Of a stretch of 64,000 nt of DNA, positions 1 to 8,066 are shown in pieces (position 1 is the stretch's first letter; each line of letters opens with the position of its first letter). The translations under genes and the position numbers were made by a program. The DNA lies in the NCBI RefSeq assembly GCF_010731795.1, contig NZ_AP022591.1, positions 4,030,001 to 4,094,000 on the forward strand, in the 5' to 3' direction. The DNA comes from Mycolicibacterium celeriflavum (lineage in GTDB: Bacteria > Actinomycetota > Actinomycetes > Mycobacteriales > Mycobacteriaceae). The notes under the pieces are model-generated. The model searched no databases. It saw nothing but the letters and a program-made list of their open reading frames with translations, and had not been told where the DNA came from.

Positions 1-1
1 C

Positions 2-514
2 CACATCGCCGACGCCCCGGTGACCGGTGGCGGAGGCGCAGCGGAGAAGGGCGAGCTGGCGGTGATGGTCGGCGCCGAACGCGAGGTGTACGAGCGGATC
101 AAGCCGGCGTTCAAACAGTTCGCGTCGTTGGTGATCCACGCCGGCGAGCCGGGAGCTGGAACCCGGATGAAGTTGGCGCGCAACATGTTGACGTTCACCG
201 GCTATGTCGCTGCGTGCGAGGCGATGAAGTTGGCCGAGGCGTCCGGGCTGAGCCTTCAGGCGCTCGGCCGGGTCGTGCGCCACAGTGACGCACAGAGTGG
301 TGGGCCCGGCGCGATCATCGTGCGCGAGGACATGAAAGACCTGACCCCCGACCACTGGCTGTATGACGCGTTCACCCACACCCGCGGGTTGGGCGAGAAG
401 GACTTGAGCTTGGCTCTGGAGTTGGGGGAGAGCGTCGACGTCGGCCTGCCGCTGGCCAAGATCGCATTGCAGAACCTGGCTGCCGGGCTGGGTGTGCCGC
501 ACACGAAGGAGTAA
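2..514 (+). CDS. NAD(P)-dependent 3-hydroxyisobutyrate dehydrogenase-like oxidoreductase, 3' part
   Basis: The reading frame is open from the window edge, so the N-terminal Rossmann half is missing. What remains is the end of the nucleotide domain (APVTGG substrate loop near the start) and the all-helical C-terminal domain of the beta-hydroxyacid dehydrogenase family. The expected catalytic lysine is visible in GTRMKLARN. This family oxidises small beta-hydroxy acids with NAD(P) in the cytosol; the substrate here is unknown. It is followed after 4 bases by a CMD-family gene, the order known for Rv0770-Rv0771 of M. tuberculosis, so the two are probably co-transcribed. Confidence 0.85.
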   Translation, partial: HIADAPVTGGGGAAEKGELAVMVGAEREVYERIKPAFKQFASLVIHAGEPGAGTRMKLARNMLTFTGYVAACEAMKLAEASGLSLQALGRVVRHSDAQSGGPGAIIVREDMKDLTPDHWLYDAFTHTRGLGEKDLSLALELGESVDVGLPLAKIALQNLAAGLGVPHTKE

Positions 515-518
515 GAGG

Positions 519-971
519 ATGGACGAGTTGCGCCGCAAGGGCCTGGAGATGATGAACGAGGTCTACGGCTGGGAGATGCCGAACGTCGAGGGCAACGACT
601 ACTTCGCGCTGACGGCCGATCACCTCTTCGGAACCATCTGGACGCGGCCCGGTCTTTCCATGCGGGACAAGCGGATCATGACGTTGACCGTGGTGACCGC
701 GCTCGGCAATTCGGAGCTGGCCGAGATTCAGGCCAACGCCGCGCTCGCCAACGGTGAGATCACCGAAGACGAGCTCAAGGAGATGGCGATCTTCCTCACC
801 CACTATCTCGGTTTCCCGCTGGGCTCCAAACTCGATGGGGTGGTCAGCAAGGTGGTCAAGAACCGTAAGAAGGCCGCCGAGAAGGGGCGGGGCGAGGACA
901 AGAAGGCGAACGTCAACGCGGCGGTGAAGATGCACTCCGGGGGGACGGTCCATGACGACCCAGATGAGTAG
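519..971 (+). CDS. Carboxymuconolactone decarboxylase (CMD) family protein
   Basis: A 150-residue protein starting at the ATG preceded by GAAGGAGTAAGAGG, which serves as a ribosome site overlapping the upstream stop. The core resembles CMD/AhpD-type helical proteins (RDKRIMTLTVVTALG segment, then a helical region to about residue 115). The C-terminus is a charged lysine-rich tail. The CxxC of AhpD peroxidases is absent, so a redox role is unlikely; a decarboxylase or isomerase-like role is family inference only. It matches Rv0771 by position and overlaps the next gene by 20 bases. Confidence 0.75.
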   Translation: MDELRRKGLEMMNEVYGWEMPNVEGNDYFALTADHLFGTIWTRPGLSMRDKRIMTLTVVTALGNSELAEIQANAALANGEITEDELKEMAIFLTHYLGFPLGSKLDGVVSKVVKNRKKAAEKGRGEDKKANVNAAVKMHSGGTVHDDPDE

Positions 972-2187
972 GTACTCCTCGCTGTCGCGCGAAGAACTCG
1001 CGGTGTTGGTGCCCGAGCTGCTGCTGATCGGCCAGCTGATCGACCGGTCCGGGATGGCCTGGTGCATCAGCAATTTCGGGCGCGAGGAGATGCTGCAGAT
1101 CGCGATCGAGGAGTGGATGGGCGCCAGCCCCATCTACACCAAGCGGATGCAGAAGGCGTTGAAGTACGAGGGCGAAGACGTCGTCACGATCTTCAAGGGT
1201 TTGCAACTCGATATCGGTGCGCCGCCGCAGTTCATGGATTTCCGCTACACCGTGCACGACCGCTGGCACGGCGAGTTCCATCTCGATCACTGCGGTGCGC
1301 TGCTCGACGTGGAACCGATGGGCGAGGATTATGTGCGCGGCATGTGCCACGACATCGAGGACCCCACGTTCGACGCCACGGCGGTCGCCACCAACCGTCG
1401 AGCACAGATCCGGCCGATCCATCGCCCACCGCGCACCCCCGCCGACCGGCACCCCCACTGCGCGTGGACCGTGATCATCGACGAGTCGCATCCCGAGGTC
1501 GAGGGGCACCCTGTTCTCGACGTGATCCGTCGAACACGGGCGGCACAAACCGAACTCGACCCGATCGACATTGAAGACGAGGGACAGGCGGACTACTCCG
1601 GCGCGCTGTTGTCGGACTTCGACTTCGGTGCGTTCTCACATTCGGCGTTGGTGCGCATGGCGGACGAGGTCTGCCTGCAGATGCACTTGTTGAACCTGTC
1701 GTTCGTGATCGCGGTGGGCAAGCGGGCGGGGACCAACACCGAACTGGCGACCGAGATCTGCACCAAGCAACTGATCGGCGTCGCCGGAATCGCCGCCGAG
1801 CGGATTCATCGGGCACTGAGACTTCCCGGCGGCATCGAGGGCGCGCTGCGCACGATGGAGCTACATCCGATGTTCAACCCCGCCGCATACGTCGACGCGG
1901 AGTTCGGCCCGGACGTGGTGCATGTGCGAAGGTCACCGGCCCACGAGGACGGCGCATGGGTGTCGCTGGTGTCTCCCGGCGAGGTGCGCCCGCTGCAGGC
2001 GATCGTCACCGCAGTCGACAGGCACCTCGATGTCGAGGTCGCGGGCGACGGTCAGGACTGGACCGCGCGCGTCGTCGAAACCGGCACGGAGGCCAAGGAA
2101 TTCTCCGAGGTGTCGGTGGTCAGGGTCAGTGGCGGCGCCTCTTGGGAGTTCGAGGACCGCAAGTCGCTGCCGTTGACGGTGCTCTGA
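952..2187 (+). CDS. Conserved hypothetical protein in the CMD operon
   Basis: A 411-residue soluble protein with no family I can name. It contains many His, Cys and Asp residues in the first half, for example FHLDHCGALL and GMCHDIEDP around residues 105-135 and a later HPHCAW, which could be metal or heme ligands. There is no signal peptide or membrane segment. The start overlaps the CMD gene by 20 bases, so it is very likely the third gene of the same operon. Confidence 0.6.
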   Translation: MTTQMSRYSSLSREELAVLVPELLLIGQLIDRSGMAWCISNFGREEMLQIAIEEWMGASPIYTKRMQKALKYEGEDVVTIFKGLQLDIGAPPQFMDFRYTVHDRWHGEFHLDHCGALLDVEPMGEDYVRGMCHDIEDPTFDATAVATNRRAQIRPIHRPPRTPADRHPHCAWTVIIDESHPEVEGHPVLDVIRRTRAAQTELDPIDIEDEGQADYSGALLSDFDFGAFSHSALVRMADEVCLQMHLLNLSFVIAVGKRAGTNTELATEICTKQLIGVAGIAAERIHRALRLPGGIEGALRTMELHPMFNPAAYVDAEFGPDVVHVRRSPAHEDGAWVSLVSPGEVRPLQAIVTAVDRHLDVEVAGDGQDWTARVVETGTEAKEFSEVSVVRVSGGASWEFEDRKSLPLTVL

Positions 2188-2220
2188 AAACCTCTGCATC
2201 GGGTGCGCGTGCCCGTCGCT

Positions 2221-2226
2221 TAGGCT
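2221..2226 (+). promoter_or_regulatory. -10 element TAGGCT, leaderless lipoprotein gene
   Basis: TAGGCT fits the mycobacterial TANNNT -10 pattern and ends 6 bases before the ATG at 2233, so transcription should begin on the start codon. There is no Shine-Dalgarno sequence, which agrees. Confidence 0.6.
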
Positions 2227-2232
2227 CGGGGA

Positions 2233-2919
2233 ATGATGCGTCTGGAACGACTGGCGGCGTGGCCGCTCGCGATCTGTATGACCATGGTGCTGGCCGGTTG
2301 TTCAGGGTCCGACAGCGCGCCCGAGTCGACTTCGGCGTCGCCCCAGGCAACTGCAGAGTTCGACCTGTCGAAGCTGTCGCAACTCGAGGACGATATGCCA
2401 CCGGGATTCGTTCCGTATCCGTCGGAAGTTCGCAGACTCCAACAGCTTTACGTCGCCGGAGTCGGATCGGTCGTGTCCAACGGAAAGCCGTTCGAGGCGG
2501 ACCCGCCGCAGTGCCATGTCTTGTTGAAACCGGTGGATGGCCAGGCCGGAGCCGAGACCGTCGGCATCCGGGCGGATGGAACCGAGAAGCGAACGATTGC
2601 GGTCGGTGCAGATGTGCCGGTCTCCGTTCCGGCGCAGATCCCCACGGTCGGTTGCGAACGGCTGAGGTACACCGTGCCCGATGACGACCAACCGCGCAGC
2701 GGCACAGCCGAACGGATCGCGGCGCCGGACATCGACGGAGCCACCACGTATGCCCTCGAACTCACGACGGATGGCTTCCCTGATCCGGAGTACTACTACG
2801 CCGCCATCCTCGACGATCGCGTCTACGTCGACGTCCAGGCGCGCCTCGCTCCCGAATTCGACGCAGAGCCCGTGCTCGCGGGCCTCCTGCGAGAAGCCGT
2901 GTCGGTGATTCGCGGCTAG
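2233..2919 (+). CDS. Putative lipoprotein, possibly DUF5642-like
   Basis: A 228-residue protein with a lipoprotein signal: n-region MMRLER, hydrophobic core, and lipobox LAGC with the acylated cysteine near residue 23. A Ser/Thr-rich linker follows, then a mature domain with two further cysteines (PPQCHVL, TVGCERL) that may form a disulfide. It resembles mycobacterial surface lipoproteins of unknown function; the DUF5642 assignment is tentative. Its stop shares the bases CTAG with the stop of the convergent gene, so the two coding regions overlap by 4 bases. Confidence 0.65.
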   Translation: MMRLERLAAWPLAICMTMVLAGCSGSDSAPESTSASPQATAEFDLSKLSQLEDDMPPGFVPYPSEVRRLQQLYVAGVGSVVSNGKPFEADPPQCHVLLKPVDGQAGAETVGIRADGTEKRTIAVGADVPVSVPAQIPTVGCERLRYTVPDDDQPRSGTAERIAAPDIDGATTYALELTTDGFPDPEYYYAAILDDRVYVDVQARLAPEFDAEPVLAGLLREAVSVIRG

Positions 2920-3881
2920 AAAGGACTACCTGAGTAGGGATCCGGAATGAGGACACCCGAACGCGGCCATAGCTCCACCATTCCGGCGGGAATGCGTGCC
3001 TGCGGGTCGACGATCTCGATCTCGGTGAGATCGACTGGCGCCTCGGGGATGTGCGGCTCGTAGCCCGGGTAGTTGGGATTGGGCACCCAGGCCCCTGAGC
3101 CGGGGACCAGTTCCATCTGCCAGGGTTCGCCCTTGACCCCCGGGCCCAAATACTCGATGTCGTTGAGATCGAGTGGTGCCTCAGGAGTTTTCGGTTGATA
3201 GGTGGGGCTGCCGGGGTCCGGTACCCACACTCCGGAGCCTGGAATCAGTTCCATCATCCCCGGCCGGCCCTTGGCGCTTGGGTCCAGGTACTCGATGTCG
3301 GCCAGGTCGAGCGTCGTCGGGGGCACTTCGTCGCTCGGCTCGTCTTCGTCGTCGCTCATGAACGACACCGTTTCCGCGTCGTCGTCCTTGCCCCGCCCAC
3401 TCAGCTCCTCGTACTCGCCTGCCAGACCGCGCATCCTCTCGGCGATGGCGGACAACTCACCGTGGGAACGGCGGACGATATCGGCGACCTCGCTTGCGCC
3501 CCTGCTGATGACCGGCCACAGCATCCGCTCGCCGGCCGCGGTCCTCGGGACGGTCGCGGCCGTGTCGACCACCCACTGCCTGACGCCTTCGAGTTCGCGT
3601 CGGCCGGCCGCCACCACCGCCGCCGACCGGTCGACTTCGGCCTTGAGTCGCTGATCGAGGTCCGCCATCGCGGCCAGCGCACGGCTCTGTCGCTGGTTTG
3701 CCTCGGCATACGATTCCGAGCCCGCACCGGTCCAGTCCCGCGGTGCGACTGCGTCGACATCGCTCTGCAGCCGGCGCAACCGCGCACTGTGGTCGAAGCC
3801 GTCACCGCCGTGCGGAGTGCCCTCGCCGAACGTGGTGCGCGCGCGTTCCCACGTCGACAGGAAGGCAGCCAGGACACTCAC
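2916..3881 (-). CDS. WXG-type, possibly type VII secretion-associated protein with tandem 46-residue repeats
   Basis: A 321-residue protein with a GTG start fixed by a -10 hexamer 6 bases upstream. Residues 1-165 are predicted helical with a W50-T-G52 turn, reminiscent of WXG/EspA-EspE-like type VII substrates. An acidic linker spans about 165-188. Residues 190-321 are two full 46-residue repeats and a 40-residue third, each with the pattern DL-x-x-IE, then MEL-x-PGSG-x-WVP-x-P and a PEAP junction. No secretion signal and no clear YxxxD/E motif was found, so export is inference. I do not recognise a named family for the repeats. Confidence 0.6.
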   Translation of the reverse strand: MSVLAAFLSTWERARTTFGEGTPHGGDGFDHSARLRRLQSDVDAVAPRDWTGAGSESYAEANQRQSRALAAMADLDQRLKAEVDRSAAVVAAGRRELEGVRQWVVDTAATVPRTAAGERMLWPVISRGASEVADIVRRSHGELSAIAERMRGLAGEYEELSGRGKDDDAETVSFMSDDEDEPSDEVPPTTLDLADIEYLDPSAKGRPGMMELIPGSGVWVPDPGSPTYQPKTPEAPLDLNDIEYLGPGVKGEPWQMELVPGSGAWVPNPNYPGYEPHIPEAPVDLTEIEIVDPQARIPAGMVELWPRSGVLIPDPYSGSPF

Positions 3882-3887
3882 GATCGG

Positions 3888-3893
3888 AGTCTA
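3888..3893 (-). promoter_or_regulatory. -10 element TAGACT, leaderless
   Basis: Read on the minus strand, TAGACT lies 6 bases before the GTG at 3881. This supports the chosen start and a leaderless transcript. Confidence 0.6.
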
Positions 3894-3900
3894 AGGCCGG

Positions 3901-4518
3901 TCAACTCGTGCGTTCGACGGCAATTTCGGGGGCCAGCGTCGCGCCGACCCAACGGCGCAGGTACTTGCGCAGTTCCGCGCCTCTGCGTGGCGGGCGGCCC
4001 GGGTCGATGATGAACGACTGGATGATCCGCAGCAGATGTTCGGCCAACTCGTCGAGGTCGCCGTCGGTCAAGCCGTGACCGGTCCAGTCCACGTCGAAGC
4101 GCCGCAGCATCGAGTTGGCGAACTGCAGCGCCACATCAGAGGTGACCGTCTGACTGAAGGCGCTGGCTCTTCCGGGCGTCAGCAGCAGGCCCATGTGCTT
4201 GTCCTTGGGCAGCCACTCGAGCGCGGTGGCGATGCCCTCGGCGACCGCCTCTTGCGGGTCGGTCACTCCCTGCAGATGGTCGGCCAGCCGATCCAGGAAG
4301 CCGGTCGCCGCGCGTTGCGCCGAGGCTTCGAGCAGCGCGTCGGTGCTGGGGAAGTACCGGTAGACGGTCTGCCTCGTGACACCGAGGGTGCGAGCGACGT
4401 CGGCGATGGAGAAGTCCGCGCCGCGGGCGTCGATCGCCTTGCCTGCGGCGTCGAGGATGCGGGCGACCGCCTCCTCATCCGTCGACGGTGCCGATCCGGA
4501 CCAGCCGTGGGTGCGCAC
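3901..4518 (-). CDS. TetR-family transcriptional regulator
   Basis: A 205-residue protein with a GTG start. The N-terminal helix-turn-helix is clear (FSIADVARTLGV then TRQTVYRYFPS), followed by a helical ligand and dimer domain. It lies 26 bases downstream of the P450 gene on the same strand but has its own -10 (TAGGAT) ending 6 bases before the start, so it can be expressed alone. The palindrome over the P450 promoter is a plausible target. The ligand is unknown. Confidence 0.85.
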   Translation of the reverse strand: MRTHGWSGSAPSTDEEAVARILDAAGKAIDARGADFSIADVARTLGVTRQTVYRYFPSTDALLEASAQRAATGFLDRLADHLQGVTDPQEAVAEGIATALEWLPKDKHMGLLLTPGRASAFSQTVTSDVALQFANSMLRRFDVDWTGHGLTDGDLDELAEHLLRIIQSFIIDPGRPPRRGAELRKYLRRWVGATLAPEIAVERTS

Positions 4519-4524
4519 GGCGAA

Positions 4525-4530
4525 ATCCTA
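4525..4530 (-). promoter_or_regulatory. -10 element TAGGAT for tetR
   Basis: On the minus strand TAGGAT precedes the GTG at 4518 by 6 bases. This is a leaderless arrangement inside the short gap after the P450 gene. Confidence 0.6.
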
Positions 4531-4544
4531 CTCAGCCAGTTCGA

Positions 4545-5777
4545 TCAACCCGTGTAGGAGACCTGCAGGTTCTTGACGCCGTTGATCCAGCCCGACCGAA
4601 GGCGTTGCGGTTCGCCGAGTTTGGCGATGTCGGGGATCTGGTCGGCGATCTCGTTGAAGATCAGCTTGATCTCCATGCGGGCCAGGTTCGCGCCGATGCA
4701 GTAGTGCGCGCCGTTGCCGCCGAAGCCGAGGTGCGGGTTGGGGTCGCGCAGGATGTTGAACTCGAAGGGCCGTTCGAAGACGTCTTCGTCGTAGTTGGCC
4801 GAGCTGTAGAACAGCCCGACGCGCTGGCCCTCGCGGATCGTGACACCGCCAAGCTCATTGTCGGCCAACGCCGTTCGCTGAAAGCAGTGCACTGGGGTGG
4901 CCCAGCGCACGATCTCGTCGGCGGTGGTCTCCGGCCGGTCCCGCTTGAACAGGTCCCACTGGTCGGGGTTCTCGAAGAACGCGTTCATGCCGTGTGTCAT
5001 GGCGTTGCGGGTGGTTTCGTTGCCGGCGACCGCCAGCAGAATCACAAAGAACGCGAACTCGACGTCCTCGAGGGACTCACCCTCGAGGTCGGCCTGGACC
5101 AGCCGGGTGACGATGTCGTCTGCCGGACAACGCCGACGCTCCTCGGCCATCGAGTAGGCGTAACCCATCAACTCCGCGTTGGCGGCGGTCGGGTCGGAGT
5201 CGAAGTCCGGATCGTCGGTGTTCATGATCGCGTTGGTCCAGTGGAACAGCTTCTCGCGATCGGCCTCCGGAACTCCGATCAGATCGGCGATCGCCAACAG
5301 CGGCAGGCTCATCGCGATGTCGTCGACGAAGTTGCCGCTGCCCTTTTCCTTTGCGGCGGCGACGATTTCGCGCGCTGCGGTGGCGAGCTTCGCCTCGAGG
5401 GTCGTGATGGCTCGCGGTGTGAAAAGGCGCGACACCAGCTTGCGCAGCCTGGTGTGCTCCGGCGCGTCGTGGTTGATCAGCAGTGCCTTGGTGAGCTCGA
5501 GCTGGTCGGCGGTGACGCCTTCGGGCAGGCGCATCACCGCGCCCTTGCGGTTGGTCGACCACAGGTCACCGTTGCGGGAGATGGCCTTGATGTCGTCGTG
5601 GCGGCTGATCACCCAGTAGCCGCCGTCGTCGAAGATCGACTCGGGCTGCTCGTTCCACCACACCGGCGCGGTCTTGCGCAGCTCGGCGAATTCGGCCACG
5701 GGGATGCCGCGGAGCAGCACCTCGGGGTCGGTGAAGTCGTAACCGTCGGGCAAGAACGGACATGTGGCGTGCGTCAT
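4545..5777 (-). CDS. Cytochrome P450, CYP125-like (steroid C26-monooxygenase type)
   Basis: A 410-residue P450 with all signatures: I-helix AVAGNETTRN, K-helix EIVR, and heme loop FGGNGAHYCIGANLAR with the cysteine ligand. Many stretches match my memory of M. tuberculosis CYP125 (PVWWNEQ near the N-terminus, AVAGNETTRN, RSGW near the C-terminus), which hydroxylates the cholesterol side chain. It lies outside any cholesterol-catabolism cluster here, so it may be a paralogue with another sterol-like substrate. Transcription appears leaderless (TATGGT 7 bases before the ATG) and the promoter lies within an inverted repeat. Confidence 0.85.
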   Translation of the reverse strand: MTHATCPFLPDGYDFTDPEVLLRGIPVAEFAELRKTAPVWWNEQPESIFDDGGYWVISRHDDIKAISRNGDLWSTNRKGAVMRLPEGVTADQLELTKALLINHDAPEHTRLRKLVSRLFTPRAITTLEAKLATAAREIVAAAKEKGSGNFVDDIAMSLPLLAIADLIGVPEADREKLFHWTNAIMNTDDPDFDSDPTAANAELMGYAYSMAEERRRCPADDIVTRLVQADLEGESLEDVEFAFFVILLAVAGNETTRNAMTHGMNAFFENPDQWDLFKRDRPETTADEIVRWATPVHCFQRTALADNELGGVTIREGQRVGLFYSSANYDEDVFERPFEFNILRDPNPHLGFGGNGAHYCIGANLARMEIKLIFNEIADQIPDIAKLGEPQRLRSGWINGVKNLQVSYTG

Positions 5778-5784
5778 ACATTAG

Positions 5785-5812
5785 ACCATACAGTGTGTTG
5801 TCAAGTGTATGG
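5785..5812 (-). promoter_or_regulatory. Promoter and palindromic operator of the P450 gene
   Basis: CCATACA (5786-5792) and TGTATGG (5806-5812) form a perfect 7-base inverted repeat with a 13-base spacer. The minus-strand -10 TATGGT (5785-5790) lies within the first arm, so protein bound here would block RNA polymerase. The adjacent TetR protein is the obvious candidate binder. Confidence 0.55.
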
Positions 5813-5836
5813 CCGAAGGGCCGGGTTGACAGGCGT

Positions 5837-5842
5837 TAGGGT
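5837..5842 (+). promoter_or_regulatory. -10 element TAGGGT for purD
   Basis: TAGGGT ends 8 bases before the GTG at 5851, so the transcript would have almost no leader. A TTGACA at 5826-5831 is too close to serve as its -35. Confidence 0.45.
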
Positions 5843-5850
5843 GAGCAGTT

Positions 5851-7119
5851 GTGCGAGTCCTGGTGATTGGCTCCGGAGCCCGTGAACATGCGCTGCTGCT
5901 GGCGCTACGGCGAGACCCCGAGGTCGAGGGGCTGTCCGTGGCCCCGGGTAATGCGGGGACCGCAGGGATCGCCGACCAGTACGACGTCGACATCACCTCC
6001 GGTGAGGCGGTCGCGAAGTTGGCCCAGCGCATCGCCGCCGACCTGGTGGTCATCGGGCCGGAAGTGCCGTTGGTGCTCGGTGTCGCCGATGCTGTGCGCA
6101 GCGTCGGGATCCCCTGCTTCGGGCCGACGAAGGACGCGGCGCGTATCGAGGGTTCGAAGTCGTTCGCCAAGGACGTGATGACCGCCGCCGGAGTGCGCAC
6201 CGCCAGGAGCGAGGTCGTCGACAACCCGGCACATCTCGACGCCGCGCTCGACCGGTTCGGCCCGCCGGGCGGGGACCCGGCGTGGGTGGTCAAGGACGAC
6301 GGCCTGGCCGCGGGCAAGGGCGTGGTGGTGACCGCCGACCGCGCCACCGCGCGGGCGCACGCGGCAAGCCTGCTCGACGCGGGGCATCCGGTGTTGCTCG
6401 AGTCGTTCCTCGACGGCCCGGAGGTGTCGCTGTTCTGCGTCGTCGACGGCGAGACCGTGGTGCCGCTGCTCCCGGCGCAGGACTTCAAGCGCGTCGGCGA
6501 CAACGACACCGGGCCCAATACCGGAGGCATGGGGGCCTACGCCCCCTTGCCGTGGCTGCCCGATGACGTCGTCACCCGGATCGTCGATGACGTGGTGAAA
6601 CCCGTTGCCGCCGAATTGGTTGCGCGCGGCAGTTCGTTCTCGGGCCTGCTATACACCGGGTTGGCGATCACGCCGCAAGGGCCCGCGGTGATCGAATTCA
6701 ACTGCCGCTTCGGCGATCCGGAGACCCAATGTGTGCTGGCGTTGCTGGAGACGCCGCTGGGCCAACTGTTGTACGCCGCCGCGATCGGAGACCTCGCCGA
6801 CGAGCCGCCCTTGCAGTGGCGCGACGGCGCCGCGGTGACCGTGGTGCTGGCCGCGGAGAATTACCCGGGCCGCCCGCGGGTCGGCGACGCGATCACCGGG
6901 TCAGAGGTCGACGGCGTGCTGCACGCGGGGACAAGTCGGAGCGACGACGGCGCGATCATGTCATCGGGCGGCCGTGTGCTCTCGGTGGTCGGCACTGGTG
7001 CGGACCTCCCGGCCGCGCGCGAAGCCGCCTACCAGCTGATCAAGTCGATTCGGTTGCCCGGCAGCCACTTTCGCAGCGATATCGGCTTGGCGGCGGCCGA
7101 AGGGCGAATCGCCCTCTAG
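5851..7119 (+). CDS. purD: Phosphoribosylamine-glycine ligase (GAR synthetase)
   Basis: A 422-residue ATP-grasp enzyme that joins phosphoribosylamine and glycine in step 2 of purine synthesis, in the cytosol. Family motifs in order: GSGAREHAL at the N-terminus, FGPTKDAARIEGSK, the ATP-grasp loop KDDGLAAGKGVVV, and NTGGMGAYAP. Length is normal for the family. GTG start. It ends convergently with the esterase gene, both stops sharing CTAG at 7116-7119. Position equals Rv0772. Confidence 0.97.
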   Translation: MRVLVIGSGAREHALLLALRRDPEVEGLSVAPGNAGTAGIADQYDVDITSGEAVAKLAQRIAADLVVIGPEVPLVLGVADAVRSVGIPCFGPTKDAARIEGSKSFAKDVMTAAGVRTARSEVVDNPAHLDAALDRFGPPGGDPAWVVKDDGLAAGKGVVVTADRATARAHAASLLDAGHPVLLESFLDGPEVSLFCVVDGETVVPLLPAQDFKRVGDNDTGPNTGGMGAYAPLPWLPDDVVTRIVDDVVKPVAAELVARGSSFSGLLYTGLAITPQGPAVIEFNCRFGDPETQCVLALLETPLGQLLYAAAIGDLADEPPLQWRDGAAVTVVLAAENYPGRPRVGDAITGSEVDGVLHAGTSRSDDGAIMSSGGRVLSVVGTGADLPAAREAAYQLIKSIRLPGSHFRSDIGLAAAEGRIAL

Positions 7120-7940
7120 GCCGTCAGCAACGGCGCCATCCAACTCAGCTCACCGGGCAGTTGCGAGCTCCAGAACCCACCGTCGTGCCCGCCCGGTGAG
7201 AACCCGCCGGCGGGCGGGTTCGGCAGCTGCGCAATGAACTCTTTCGTCGCCGAATAGAAGGGATCGTCGGTGCCACAGTCGATTCGGATCGGGATGGACG
7301 CCAGCGCGGGCAGCCCCCATACGCTGTTGGCCGCATAGTCCTCGGCGCTGTCGAAAGCGCCGGGCGCGGCCGCCCCCGACGACGTCCACAACGCCGGGCT
7401 CACCGCACAGATCGCCGCCGTGCGGGCCGGGCCGAGCCGGGCACCGAGCAGCAGCGCGCCGTAGCCGCCCATCGACCAGCCGAGAAAGCCGACGCGCGAG
7501 GTGTCCAAGCCCTGCGAGTCGAGCATCGGGATCAACTCATCGAGCACCATCGCCCCGGAGTCCTCGCCGGACGCCCGCTTGTGCCAGTAGCTTCCACCGC
7601 CGTCGACGGCGACCACCGCGAACGGCGGCAGCCCCGCGGCGACGGCCTCGGCCAGGCCCTGCTCCACACCTCCGGCCATCACACCGGCCGCGTCCTGTCC
7701 TTTCCCGTGCAGCGCAATGACGGGACGCAACGGGGCGCTCTGGCCGGGCGGGCGGGCGATTGCCCAATTGGTCGTCCGTCCTCCCCGCGCCGCCGAGACG
7801 AAGGAGCCGTCGATGTAGGTGGGCGCGGCAGGGGCCGCCGGAACCGTCGGCGCCATCCGCAACGCCACCGCCCCGGCCGCGGCACCGACTCCGAAGCGCA
7901 GAAGCGAACGGCGAGTCAGTTCGGGCATGGCGGCCATCAT
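7116..7940 (-). CDS. Exported alpha/beta-hydrolase (esterase), Tat signal
   Basis: A 274-residue protein with a twin-arginine signal (TRRSLLRF followed by an Ala-rich hydrophobic stretch). The hydrolase fold shows the nucleophile elbow GWSMGGYG and a C-terminal GGHDGGFW histidine, as in esterase D/antigen 85-type enzymes. It is probably folded in the cytoplasm and exported by Tat. The ATG at 7928 is an alternative start giving a tidier signal peptide. It corresponds to Rv0774c by position. Confidence 0.8.
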   Translation of the reverse strand: MMAAMPELTRRSLLRFGVGAAAGAVALRMAPTVPAAPAAPTYIDGSFVSAARGGRTTNWAIARPPGQSAPLRPVIALHGKGQDAAGVMAGGVEQGLAEAVAAGLPPFAVVAVDGGGSYWHKRASGEDSGAMVLDELIPMLDSQGLDTSRVGFLGWSMGGYGALLLGARLGPARTAAICAVSPALWTSSGAAAPGAFDSAEDYAANSVWGLPALASIPIRIDCGTDDPFYSATKEFIAQLPNPPAGGFSPGGHDGGFWSSQLPGELSWMAPLLTA

Positions 7941-8066
7941 GCCACCGGCACTTGTTCAGCCGGCGCGGCCGTTTGCGCGTCGCAGCAGAACCACCAGCCC
8001 CGTCTTCTGTGGGCAAAGCCTGACGTTTAGCCGAAAGCCCGATGGGAGGCCCGCCTGACTGGCAGC

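Noticed and set aside
5799..5804. Minus-strand TTGACA as the -35 of the P450 gene
   Set aside because: It lies 8 bases from TATGGT and 15 from a TAATGT that abuts the start codon; neither spacing works. The leaderless -10 alone is the better reading.
5826..5831. TTGACA upstream of purD as a -35 element
   Set aside because: Only 5 bases separate it from the best -10 (TAGGGT), and no TANNNT element stands at 16-19 bases downstream outside the coding start.
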